Assembly (NCBI RefSeq): GCF_900176595.1
Contig: NZ_LT838813.1
Location: forward strand, 310,001 to 374,000
Origin: Aquiflexum balticum DSM 16537
GTDB taxonomy: Bacteria > Bacteroidota > Bacteroidia > Cytophagales > Cyclobacteriaceae
Length of the DNA: 64,000 nt
Direction: 5' to 3'
The translations under genes and the position numbers were made by a program. Below the pieces are notes generated by a model. It did not search any database. It was given only the letters and a program-made list of their open reading frames with translations, and was not told the DNA's origin. Of this stretch, positions 28,044-36,232 are shown piece by piece. Positions within the stretch are counted from its first letter, which is position 1. The number at the start of each line of letters is the position of its first letter.

Positions 28044-29102
28044 TCAGGATCTAATTTTTTTAACATTGATAATAAGCCAGATAAAAAACGGGGCACCGAT
28101 GATAGCTGTGATGATTCCGATGGGCATCTCCGATGGCATGACAATAGTGCGCGCCAACAAATCCGCAAAAGTCAATAAACAGGCCCCTAATAAAAAGGAT
28201 CCGGCAAGTACCAACCTATGGTCAGCACCAAACATCATTCTGATCAAATGGGGAACTATAAGTCCAACAAAGCCTATAGTTCCGGTAAGAGAGACCGCTG
28301 TTCCGACAATCAGCGCACTCGAAAAAAGCAGGATATATTTCACTTTTTGTACATCCACACCCATGTGAAATGCCTCGTTTTCTCCGATAGCGAGTGCGTT
28401 GAGGTTTTTGAATTGGGAAAGGACCAATATTACAGGACCGGAAATAAGGAAGAACGCGATCCCAACTTTATTCCAATTGGCCCCACCGACATCACCCAAA
28501 CTCCAAAAGGTGAAGTTTCTCAATGCTGCATCATCGGCATAGAAAATCACCAATCCTATCAATGCCCCTGATAAGGCATTCAAGGCAACACCTGCCAGAA
28601 TCAACAATGATATATCTGTCTTACCCGATGTACTTCCCATTTTATATACCAGAAGGGTATTGATCAGACCACCTAGAAAAGCAAAAAGAGGCAGGCCAAT
28701 TCCTCCAAAATAGGCCAAAATGGGAATGCTGCCCCCAAAAACAATAAATATAACTGCAAATAAAGCTCCCCCGCTGCTGACGCCTATCAGCCCGGGTTCA
28801 ACAAGCGGATTTCTAAACAGCCCCTGCAAAGCAGCCCCTGTAACCCCGAGTCCACCACCGACCAAAATGGCCATCACTATTCTTGGCAGACGGATATGCA
28901 GCAGAACGTTGGATTGTTGTTGGGTGAGGTCGCCAAAACCCAAACCCAAAGTGTTCAAAAGAATTCCCAATACATTTTTTATGGGGATTTGGAAAGCTCC
29001 CAAAGAAAGGGACAGGACAGACATCATCACCAAAGTGATGGCCATAATCCCTAATATAAGGTTTTGGGTTTTATTTTTGCGGTATGTAAGTGTCTGTATC
29101 AA
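28044..29102 (-). CDS. hmuU: Heme ABC transporter permease (FecCD family)
   Basis: A 352-residue inner-membrane permease with about ten hydrophobic helices and FecCD-family signatures: LRLPRIVMAILVGGGLGVTG (here HIRLPRIVMAILVGGG), ALQGLFRNPLVEPGLIGVSSG, and GTIGFVGLIVPHLIRMMFG near the C-terminus. It would form the channel for heme delivered by HmuT. It starts 6 bp after hmuT and runs into hmuV with one base between. Confidence 0.92.
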   Translation of the reverse strand: MIQTLTYRKNKTQNLILGIMAITLVMMSVLSLSLGAFQIPIKNVLGILLNTLGLGFGDLTQQQSNVLLHIRLPRIVMAILVGGGLGVTGAALQGLFRNPLVEPGLIGVSSGGALFAVIFIVFGGSIPILAYFGGIGLPLFAFLGGLINTLLVYKMGSTSGKTDISLLILAGVALNALSGALIGLVIFYADDAALRNFTFWSLGDVGGANWNKVGIAFFLISGPVILVLSQFKNLNALAIGENEAFHMGVDVQKVKYILLFSSALIVGTAVSLTGTIGFVGLIVPHLIRMMFGADHRLVLAGSFLLGACLLTFADLLARTIVMPSEMPIGIITAIIGAPFFIWLIINVKKIRS

Positions 29103-29108
29103 TCCTGA

Positions 29109-29960
29109 TTATTCTCTTACAGCTTTTGCAAGTTCAAAAGCAGCTTTTCCGACTCTGGGACCAAACCCTGAAAGGTATTGCCCATCCAAAGAAAGTATCT
29201 GGTTTTGTTTGAAGGCTGTGGTATTTTCAATTCCTCTTATATTTTTGACACCGTCCATTCCGCCTATGGATTGGATTCCTGAATCAAAAAAGAGCAGGTA
29301 ATCCGGATTCATAGAGACCAAAGCCTCCGGGGTAAGCGGGATAAAATCCTTGAAGCCAATTCCAACATGATTTATTCCAGCCATATTGATCATAGATTCA
29401 GCAAAGGTTTCCTCGCCGGCGACAAACACCATTTCCTGTCCTCTTGCCATGACAAAGGCCATACTGGGATTTGTTGACTGGATTTGGAGATAATTCTCCA
29501 ATGCTTTCATATCAGCCTCAATGGAAGCATTGATAGCTTTTCCACTTTCAGCAACTTGAAGAAAGTCTGCGATTTCGGTAACAATTTTATAAGTTCCGGC
29601 TATATCCTTAGGTTTTGCAAAAAATTGGACCTGAAGTCCAGCAGCCTGCAATTGATTGACCACGTCCTCAGACATATAACCTTCTTCTGCCAGGACCAAA
29701 TCAGGTCCCAATGCCAAAATTCCCTCGGCTTTGATCTGATTACGGTACCCTATTGAAGGTAACTCCTGCATGGTAGCCGGATAGGTAGAGGTAATGTCAG
29801 TCGCGATGATGTCATCGCCAAATCCCAAAGCATTGACCACTTCAGTAATGGTACCGCCTGCAGTAATGATCTTGACTTTATCCGCAACAACCTCAGACTT
29901 TTTTTCTGTACATCCAATAACCAACATTCCGAAAAGGAATAAACTTATACTTCTTATCAT
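29109..29960 (-). CDS. hmuT: Heme ABC transporter substrate-binding lipoprotein
   Basis: A 283-residue periplasmic binding protein of the helical-backbone (BtuF/HmuT) class, with lipobox VIGC (C17). Typical elements are IITAGGTITEVVNALG near the N-terminus, IATDITSTYP, GYRNQIKAEGILALGPDLVLA and a C-terminal LSGFGPRVGKAAFELAKAV. It is the first gene of the cluster, and a 17-nt palindrome lies 42-58 bp before its start. Confidence 0.92.
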   Translation of the reverse strand: MIRSISLFLFGMLVIGCTEKKSEVVADKVKIITAGGTITEVVNALGFGDDIIATDITSTYPATMQELPSIGYRNQIKAEGILALGPDLVLAEEGYMSEDVVNQLQAAGLQVQFFAKPKDIAGTYKIVTEIADFLQVAESGKAINASIEADMKALENYLQIQSTNPSMAFVMARGQEMVFVAGEETFAESMINMAGINHVGIGFKDFIPLTPEALVSMNPDYLLFFDSGIQSIGGMDGVKNIRGIENTTAFKQNQILSLDGQYLSGFGPRVGKAAFELAKAVRE

Positions 29961-30001
29961 TAATTAGATTGATTTAAAATAATATGACAAATATCAGTGT
30001 A

Positions 30002-30018
30002 TTTAGATTTAATCCAAA
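30002..30018. promoter_or_regulatory. 17-nt palindrome upstream of hmuT, operator candidate
   Basis: TTTAGATT-T-AATCCAAA, palindromic at all but one pair, 42 bp before the hmuT start in an otherwise AT-rich stretch. It matches the palindrome at hmuR (26125-26141) in 15 of 17 positions when the centre is ignored as a free base. Likely target of a metal- or heme-responsive repressor (inference). Confidence 0.45.
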
Positions 30019-30189
30019 TAAAATATAATTGATTTTTTCTATCAGATCAGATTTTTTATCAGCCTATTGAGGAAAAATGAATGTGATAGAAAAATTCTAT
30101 GAATCTGGAATTCAAAAAAACCAAAGATTAAGTCTCGATTAAGTATCGATATTTAATTGTTTATCATATAAAAATCCAGATGAATTCTT

Positions 30190-30300
30190 ATGAATAACCA
30201 TTTGAAAAAGAGTGGTCCCATCATATACGGATTGTTGGCAGTTCAAAAAATCCGGGATCTGGTTTTAAGATACTTACAGAGCAAATGGAATACATTATAA
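30190..30300 (+). CDS. Possible 36-residue small protein
   Basis: An open reading frame MNNHLKKSGPIIYG... with an amphipathic helical second half, in the 455-bp gap between hmuT and atpD. There is no clear promoter or recognisable family, and it could be chance. The rest of this gap holds the hmuT palindrome and the atpD promoter. Confidence 0.2.
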   Translation: MNNHLKKSGPIIYGLLAVQKIRDLVLRYLQSKWNTL

Positions 30301-30338
30301 AAAAGATCAATGTGTCAGGATTAAATTTCCAAACATCC

Positions 30339-30368
30339 TTTGGTATTAAGCTTTTATAATTAATTTTG
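30339..30368 (+). promoter_or_regulatory. Housekeeping promoter of atpDC
   Basis: TTTG (30339-30342), 18 bp spacing, then TAATTTTG (30361-30368): a near-ideal Bacteroidota -33/-7 pair, 47 bp before the atpD start codon. Confidence 0.7.
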
Positions 30369-30409
30369 CACTCAAATTTAAAAAGCTAGAATTCTTTTTA
30401 CTTTAATAA

Positions 30410-31918
<1,509 letters not shown>

Positions 31919-31966
31919 ATTTATCATTCGATCTTCACTCACAATCATTCTATTAATTAAAAACCA

Positions 31967-32215
31967 ATGATAAAATTAACCATAGTTACACCTGAGAAAC
32001 CGGTATTCGAAGGAGAGGTTTCAGAAGCCACTTTTCCGGGAGTTGATGGTTCCTTTCAGGTTTTACAAAACCACGCTGCTATTGTGTCCGCTTTAGGAAA
32101 GGGTAATGTATCTTACACCACTAAAGAAGGGAAGAAGAGCCATTTGATTGAAGGAGGCGTAGTGGAAGTGAATGACAATAAAATTGTTTTGTTGGCCGAA
32201 AAGATAATTGGCTAA
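31967..32215 (+). CDS. atpC: F1Fo ATP synthase subunit epsilon, short form
   Basis: An 82-residue protein covering only the N-terminal beta-sandwich of epsilon (IVTPEKPVFEGEVSEATFPG, LQNHAAIVSALGKG, GGVVEVNDNKIVLLAE). The C-terminal helical hairpin that inhibits the enzyme in other bacteria is absent, as is common in Bacteroidota. It follows atpD by 48 bp and ends before a strong terminator. Confidence 0.95.
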   Translation: MIKLTIVTPEKPVFEGEVSEATFPGVDGSFQVLQNHAAIVSALGKGNVSYTTKEGKKSHLIEGGVVEVNDNKIVLLAEKIIG

Positions 32216-32228
32216 ACATGTCAAAATA

Positions 32229-32271
32229 AACAAACACAAAAACCGGCTTTCAGCCGGGTTTTGTGTTTGTT
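32229..32271 (+). terminator. Terminator of atpDC
   Basis: Stem AACAAACACAAA...CCGGCT against AGCCGG...TTTTGTGTTTGTT with a tiny loop, 13 bp past the atpC stop, ending in a T-rich arm; it could also work for transcripts from the right. Confidence 0.8.
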
Positions 32272-32337
32272 CCCATAGGATGAAGGGTTCTTCTCAACTT
32301 TTTCTCTTAATATTCTAAAGAAAAAATCAGTAAAAAA

Positions 32338-33519
32338 TCAATGACTGAATTTCAAATTTAAACTGACCATCACATACTGTTCCTCTTTCAACCGATCCAT
32401 ATTCTTTTGGAAGAAGTCATGAACGTTTCCCTTGACCTGCTTAACACTTTTGCCAGCAAAACGCTCTAGGTAAGCATTATAGAATTGATTGGAATTGATC
32501 ATAAGAATTATAGAATTCTCAGTATAGCTCCAAGGAACACCATCTAAACGCATCCCATCAAGATCATTTTCTAAATCATAACCTTGATACATCAATTCAA
32601 AATCTTTACTATAAACAATGAAGTGATTTATCGCACTCATTGGAGTACTTTGTCTCAAGTGAATAAAGAAATGATTTTGCATGGGGAAAAAGGAATCTGT
32701 ATGCTCTACTAGCTTCCTTTCTTTGATCATTTGCCTCAAATTCCTCTCCTTTGCCCAAAGATTCCGTTCCTCCTTTGTCATACCACCATTCTTAATATCC
32801 AGTTCGATTATTTGATCAAGGACCCCATTTTCATCAAACCTGACTATTTCATAGCTATATGGAATAGAGAAGTAAAACAAAGGCTCTGAATAATCCTGCA
32901 TAAAGCCATCCTTAGAACCTACATTAAAATTTTCGAACTCATTTGGAAATGAATACTGGAAAAGCAGTTCATTATTCAATCTGTCTTTTCTAAGGAAAAG
33001 TTTTGAATCCGGCCCATTAGAATATCCCATGTATGCCAATTTCCAATCTTTGGTTTCGTAGAAATAGTAATACAACTCTTCTTCGTCTCGACTTTCATCC
33101 AGTAATGTACCTTCAAAGTCGTATATAAAGGACTTATTTTGGGGATAATCCCTGACTTTGATCCGGTTGTCACCTATCTGAAAGTCTTCCGATTGTAAAA
33201 ACTCCCCTGGCCCAGGATTCAATCGCGCTTTAATGACTGAATTTAAACTGCCGTCCAAATTATAAATCAGAATATTCGAAAGTCGTGAATCCCTCAAAAA
33301 AATCAGACTATCTTCTATTCTCAATTTACCTGGCATCGCCAAGAATTCATTGTCTCCCGTATCTAACAACTTATAATCAATTGAACTAAAGATATCTGAT
33401 AGTTTGCCTTCTTGTGCTTCTTTCAGATCTATAGTCAAGGTTTTATTGTTTTTTTCTTTTTTTGGGGAGCAAGAAAAGAAAACGGTAATCATTATCAAGA
33501 GATAAATATATTTATGCAT
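32338..33519 (-). CDS. Six-bladed beta-propeller lipoprotein
   Basis: A 393-residue lipoprotein from the ATG at 33519 (lipobox FFSC, C17). The N-terminal part IDYKLLDTGDNEF, then KLRIEDSLIFLRDSR and NILIYNLDGSLNSVI, is the usual start of the Bacteroidota six-bladed propeller family, which often sits next to small secreted peptides of the NVEAL type. Function is unknown. The longer reading to 33570 runs through a hairpin and is not signal-like. The gene just upstream on the same strand is the interrupted peptide gene at 33588-33761. Confidence 0.8.
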   Translation of the reverse strand: MHKYIYLLIMITVFFSCSPKKEKNNKTLTIDLKEAQEGKLSDIFSSIDYKLLDTGDNEFLAMPGKLRIEDSLIFLRDSRLSNILIYNLDGSLNSVIKARLNPGPGEFLQSEDFQIGDNRIKVRDYPQNKSFIYDFEGTLLDESRDEEELYYYFYETKDWKLAYMGYSNGPDSKLFLRKDRLNNELLFQYSFPNEFENFNVGSKDGFMQDYSEPLFYFSIPYSYEIVRFDENGVLDQIIELDIKNGGMTKEERNLWAKERNLRQMIKERKLVEHTDSFFPMQNHFFIHLRQSTPMSAINHFIVYSKDFELMYQGYDLENDLDGMRLDGVPWSYTENSIILMINSNQFYNAYLERFAGKSVKQVKGNVHDFFQKNMDRLKEEQYVMVSLNLKFSH

Positions 33520-33540
33520 TTGACTGGGGATTGTTAAATA

Positions 33541-33568
33541 GTCAGGAAACCTTTCCAGGTCTCCTGAC
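33541..33568 (-). other. Hairpin between peptide gene and propeller gene
   Basis: GTCAGG...AACCT and AGGT...CCTGAC form a bulged stem with a TTCC loop 20 bp after the peptide gene. On the transcribed strand it is followed by TATTT, so it may partly terminate transcription before the propeller gene. Confidence 0.45.
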
Positions 33569-33587
33569 ATGCTTTATTTAATTCGGA

Positions 33588-33761
33588 TTATTCATCGCAA
33601 AATGTTTGTTCGCTAATCCAACAAATATCGTATGGGGAATAACGACATGCATCATAAGTCCCCCCACCGGGACAGGCATCTGCTTACATTTTGTAACCCT
33701 GAATTGCAAAACTGCCAAAGCTAAAGGAGATTATCCCTAAGACTAAAACGATCTTTTCCAT
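33588..33761 (-). pseudogene. Small cysteine-rich secreted peptide gene interrupted by an in-frame stop
   Basis: From the ATG at 33761 the frame reads a 25-residue hydrophobic leader (MEKIVLVLGIISFSFGSFAI then QGYKM), one TAA (33684-33686), then 31 residues with four cysteines (ADACPGGGTYDACRYSPYD, then ICWISEQTFCDE) and a TAA. The layout (leader, small mature peptide rich in Cys, located directly upstream of a six-bladed propeller lipoprotein) matches the NVEAL-like peptide genes of Bacteroidota. The stop falls where leader and mature parts should join. It is either a decayed gene, a sequencing error, or a case of stop read-through. Family membership is inferred from layout, not from a clear NVEAL motif. 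Confidence 0.5.
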
Positions 33762-34025
33762 TTTTTCTAAAATTTTAAGTTAAAAGATTTATTAAATAAT
33801 CGATAAGAAAAATGGCCATTTAAATAATCTTAACTAAACTAATAAATAAATAAACGAATACCAAATTTTTAGTTTATATCTATAACAAATTGGTTAAATA
33901 AGTTTATCCTAGCATTCAAATTGTAAGAGGGGTATTAGTCAGAGAGATTTATCATTCGAAATCCGAAAATTGCTATAGTTCACTTAGTATATTGATAAAA
34001 AGTTTTATAAAGTAAAATATTACCT

Positions 34026-34033
34026 TACCTTTG
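34026..34033 (+). promoter_or_regulatory. -7 promoter element of rpsU
   Basis: TACCTTTG fits TAnnTTTG and would start transcription about 20 bp before the ribosome-binding site. The -33 box is weak. Confidence 0.55.
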
Positions 34034-34041
34034 CAACCCTG

Positions 34042-34050
34042 AAAGGAGGT
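34042..34050 (+). promoter_or_regulatory. Strong Shine-Dalgarno of rpsU
   Basis: AAAGGAGGT lies 8 bp before the rpsU ATG. Most genes here have no recognisable Shine-Dalgarno. In Bacteroidota the anti-SD of 16S rRNA is held in a pocket with S21, S18 and S6, and rpsU is known to keep a strong SD, which allows feedback control by S21 supply. Confidence 0.85.
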
Positions 34051-34058
34051 GTATACAT

Positions 34059-34253
34059 ATGATCATAGTCAACGTAAAAGAAAACGAATCAATTGAAAAA
34101 GCGCTAAAGCGTTTCAAAAAGAAATTTGACAAGACTGGTGCTGTAAGGGAACTTAGGGCACGTCAGCACTTTGTAAAACCTTCTGTCAAGAGAAGAGAAG
34201 AAGTAATCAAAGCAGCTTACAAACAAAGAATGCAAACCGAAGAAATGAAGTAA
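34059..34253 (+). CDS. rpsU: 30S ribosomal protein S21
   Basis: A 64-residue basic ribosomal protein of the small subunit platform (NVKENESIEKALKRFKKKFDKTG; RARQHFVKPSVKRREEV), of normal length. S21 helps define the environment of the 16S 3' end. Its translation is probably autoregulated through the strong Shine-Dalgarno, based on work in Flavobacterium. It is followed by its own terminator. Confidence 0.97.
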   Translation: MIIVNVKENESIEKALKRFKKKFDKTGAVRELRARQHFVKPSVKRREEVIKAAYKQRMQTEEMK

Positions 34254-34289
34254 TTGTTTGCTATCTTTTTGAGATACACACATCAATCA

Positions 34290-34320
34290 GCGCATCTACC
34301 GAAAGTGGATGCGCTTTTTT
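34290..34320 (+). terminator. Terminator of rpsU
   Basis: Stem GCGCATCTAC / GTGGATGCGC closed by a C-GAAA-G loop and followed by TTTTTT, 36 bp past the stop. Confidence 0.85.
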
Positions 34321-34537
34321 GTTGACTTATATCTCGGCAGGCTTCTTCGAAATCAGTTTTAAGAACTTTTACAATCCCCAATCATGTTCAACTTCATCTA
34401 AAATTTCAAAGTAGCAGAGACCTCAGGTTTGCTTCGATTTCAAATTGAATTAAATAATTTTTCAACCTTATTTCCATTTCTATCTATCATATTTCTAATT
34501 AAATCACTAACTTCATTTTCGATCGTTTGACCCCCCG

Positions 34538-35422
34538 ATGCTGGATTCCTTTATCAATTATTTAGAGTACGAAAAAAGAGCAAGCCGCCATACCGTATTG
34601 GCTTACCGCAAAGATTTGGATCAGTTCAGTGAATTTTATCAATTGTCCTTTGAAAAGGAAGATATCAGTAATGCGGAACATCCCGAAATAAGGGCCTGGA
34701 TTGTTGATTTGGTAGAACAAAATTTGAGCCCTACATCCATCAACAGGAAAATCGCGACACTAAGATCTTTTTACAAATTTCTGATGCGGTCGGGAGTAAT
34801 CACCAAGGATCCGACTTACAAACTCAGAGCCTTGAAATCTCCAAAAAGACTTCCTGAATTTGTACAGGAAGAAGCCATGGACAAGATCTTGGATGAATTG
34901 GAATACGAGCCCTCCTTTGATGGACAAAGAGACCGGATGGTGATGGAATTCTTGTATCTCACGGGAGTCCGGCTTTCGGAATTGTTGGAGTTAAAATGGA
35001 GGGATATTGACCTTCAATCCGATGCGGTAAAAGTATTCGGAAAAAGGAAAAAGGAGAGAATGATCCCACTTACAAACAGGCTTAAAAAAAATATAATTTC
35101 GTACAAAAAAGTATTTGAGGAAACATTTCCTTTTGTAGACCAGAGTGACTATTTTATCGTTATAAACAACAAAGAGCAGGCTTACCCTATGAAGATTTAT
35201 CGTATCGTAAAACATTATTTAAACCTTTTTGCTCAGACTACCAAGAGAAGCCCGCACCTCTTGAGACACACATTCGCAACACATCTTCTAAACAAAGGAG
35301 CGGACCTCAATGCCGTAAAAGATCTTTTGGGTCATGCCAATCTGGCTGCTACCCAAGTTTACACCCACAATTCCATGGAAAAACTCAAGGCTGTGTTTGA
35401 ACAGGCACATCCTAAAGCTTAA
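34538..35422 (+). CDS. Tyrosine recombinase XerC/XerD-type
   Basis: A 294-residue site-specific recombinase. The N-terminal core-binding domain (NYLEYEKRASRHTVLAYRKDL) precedes a catalytic domain with Arg in LTGVRLSELLEL (about 144), HLLRHTFATHLL (about 240), LLGHANLAATQVYTH and the nucleophile tyrosine near 275. Size, sequence and position between rpsU and hpf match the chromosome-dimer resolving Xer recombinase of Bacteroidota rather than a mobile-element integrase. XerC versus XerD cannot be decided here. Confidence 0.9.
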   Translation: MLDSFINYLEYEKRASRHTVLAYRKDLDQFSEFYQLSFEKEDISNAEHPEIRAWIVDLVEQNLSPTSINRKIATLRSFYKFLMRSGVITKDPTYKLRALKSPKRLPEFVQEEAMDKILDELEYEPSFDGQRDRMVMEFLYLTGVRLSELLELKWRDIDLQSDAVKVFGKRKKERMIPLTNRLKKNIISYKKVFEETFPFVDQSDYFIVINNKEQAYPMKIYRIVKHYLNLFAQTTKRSPHLLRHTFATHLLNKGADLNAVKDLLGHANLAATQVYTHNSMEKLKAVFEQAHPKA

Positions 35423-35451
35423 TATAAGTTTAACTTTAAACCAATAATGTT

Positions 35452-35757
35452 ATGAGACTTCAAATGCATTCCATCCATTTCGATGCTGATCAAAAGCTTA
35501 TCGATTTTATTCAAAAAAAAGCAGATAAGCTTGATACCTACTTTGATCGAATTATAGACGGAGAAGTTTTTATGAGGCTGGACAAGCATGAAAAAAACGA
35601 AAACAAGATCGTTGAAATAAAAATGAATGTACCGGGCAAAACACTTTTCGCCAAACACCAAAGTGACTCTTTTGAAGGGGCTGCAGATGAAGCTGTAGAA
35701 GCACTGAGAAGGCAGATCAAAAAATTCAAAGAGAAAGTTGTTCTAGCCAAGCAATAG
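35452..35757 (+). CDS. hpf: Ribosome hibernation promoting factor (short form)
   Basis: A 101-residue S30AE/sigma-54-modulation family protein (QMHSIHFDADQKLIDFIQKK; MNVPGKTLFAKHQSDSFEGA; EAVEALRRQIKKFKEK). It binds idle ribosomes in stationary phase. Only the N-terminal domain is present, so it is the short HPF/YfiA class. It is 29 bp after the Xer gene. In many Bacteroidota tRNA genes and tuf follow; here a repeat island follows instead. Confidence 0.9.
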   Translation: MRLQMHSIHFDADQKLIDFIQKKADKLDTYFDRIIDGEVFMRLDKHEKNENKIVEIKMNVPGKTLFAKHQSDSFEGAADEAVEALRRQIKKFKEKVVLAKQ

Positions 35758-35762
35758 TTGGG

Positions 35763-35795
35763 AGACCGAAGACCGAAGACGGAAGACCGAAGAAG
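35763..35795. repeat. Short tandem GAAGACCGAAGAC-type repeat
   Basis: Four to five degenerate copies of an 8-nt unit (AGACCGAA, AGACGGAA) directly after hpf. The complementary pattern, TTCAGTCTTCCAGCTTCC, occurs at about 53399-53416. Confidence 0.6.
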
Positions 35796-35887
35796 GTTTA
35801 AATCGATAATTTACTCAGCATTAATAAAAAAAATGCCTTCTTACGGAAAACTAAGAGAATCACGAATATCCAAACAATTTCCCATTG

Positions 35888-35917
35888 GGGCTTTCACACG
35901 TTGAAAGCCCTTTTTTT
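35888..35917 (+). terminator. Terminator downstream of hpf
   Basis: GGGCTTTCA / TGAAAGCCC stem followed by seven T residues, about 130 bp past hpf. Confidence 0.8.
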
Positions 35918-35935
35918 GTGAACCGCACCAGAATC

Positions 35936-36060
35936 TTGTTTCTCACCTCTCGCTTCATATTTTTTGGTTCTTGACTCTCGGATCTCGCATCTCGCCTCTC
36001 GCTTCTTGGGTCTTGTCTCTTGTCTCTTGGTTCTTGGTTCTTGGTTCTTGACTCTCACCT
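35936..36060. repeat. Low-complexity TCTCGCTTCTTGG array left of the IS
   Basis: A run of degenerate units such as CTCGGATCTCGCATCTCGCC, CTTGTCTCTTG and GGTTCTTGGTTCTTG, without coding content. The same vocabulary appears right of the IS (38013-38175) and beside gcvP. Confidence 0.65.
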
Positions 36061-36156
36061 GCCCCTTTTTCCTTTTGGATCTATCCTAACTCTTTGTCAC
36101 AACCTGATTCTTCTGGTCACTTTTTAGGTTAAATTCTACAAGTGGATTGTTCAGTT

Positions 36157-36221
36157 CGACCCTTTCAGGGTCGTAATTGAATCCGGATCTCCTTCATTTA
36201 TTCCCCAGGTTTCACCTGGGG
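36157..36221. repeat. Dispersed palindromes A and B, left of the IS
   Basis: Palindrome A (CGACCCTTTCAGGGTCG, 36157-36173) and palindrome B (CCCCAGGTTTCACCTGGGG, 36203-36221) in order A-B. The same two occur right of the IS in order B-A. They resemble intergenic hairpin arrays often seen in Bacteroidota. Confidence 0.7.
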
Positions 36222-36232
36222 CTTAAGTTTGG

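Noticed and set aside
28043-28168. Longer N-terminus for hmuV
   Set aside because: It lies inside hmuU and lacks ABC sequence; the start at 28042 abuts the hmuU stop.
34538-35422. Integrase of a mobile element
   Set aside because: Length, sequence and position between rpsU and hpf match the housekeeping Xer recombinase.
35758-36156. tRNA genes after hpf, as in many Bacteroidota
   Set aside because: No cloverleaf or terminal TTC-loop motifs could be found; only repeats and a terminator.
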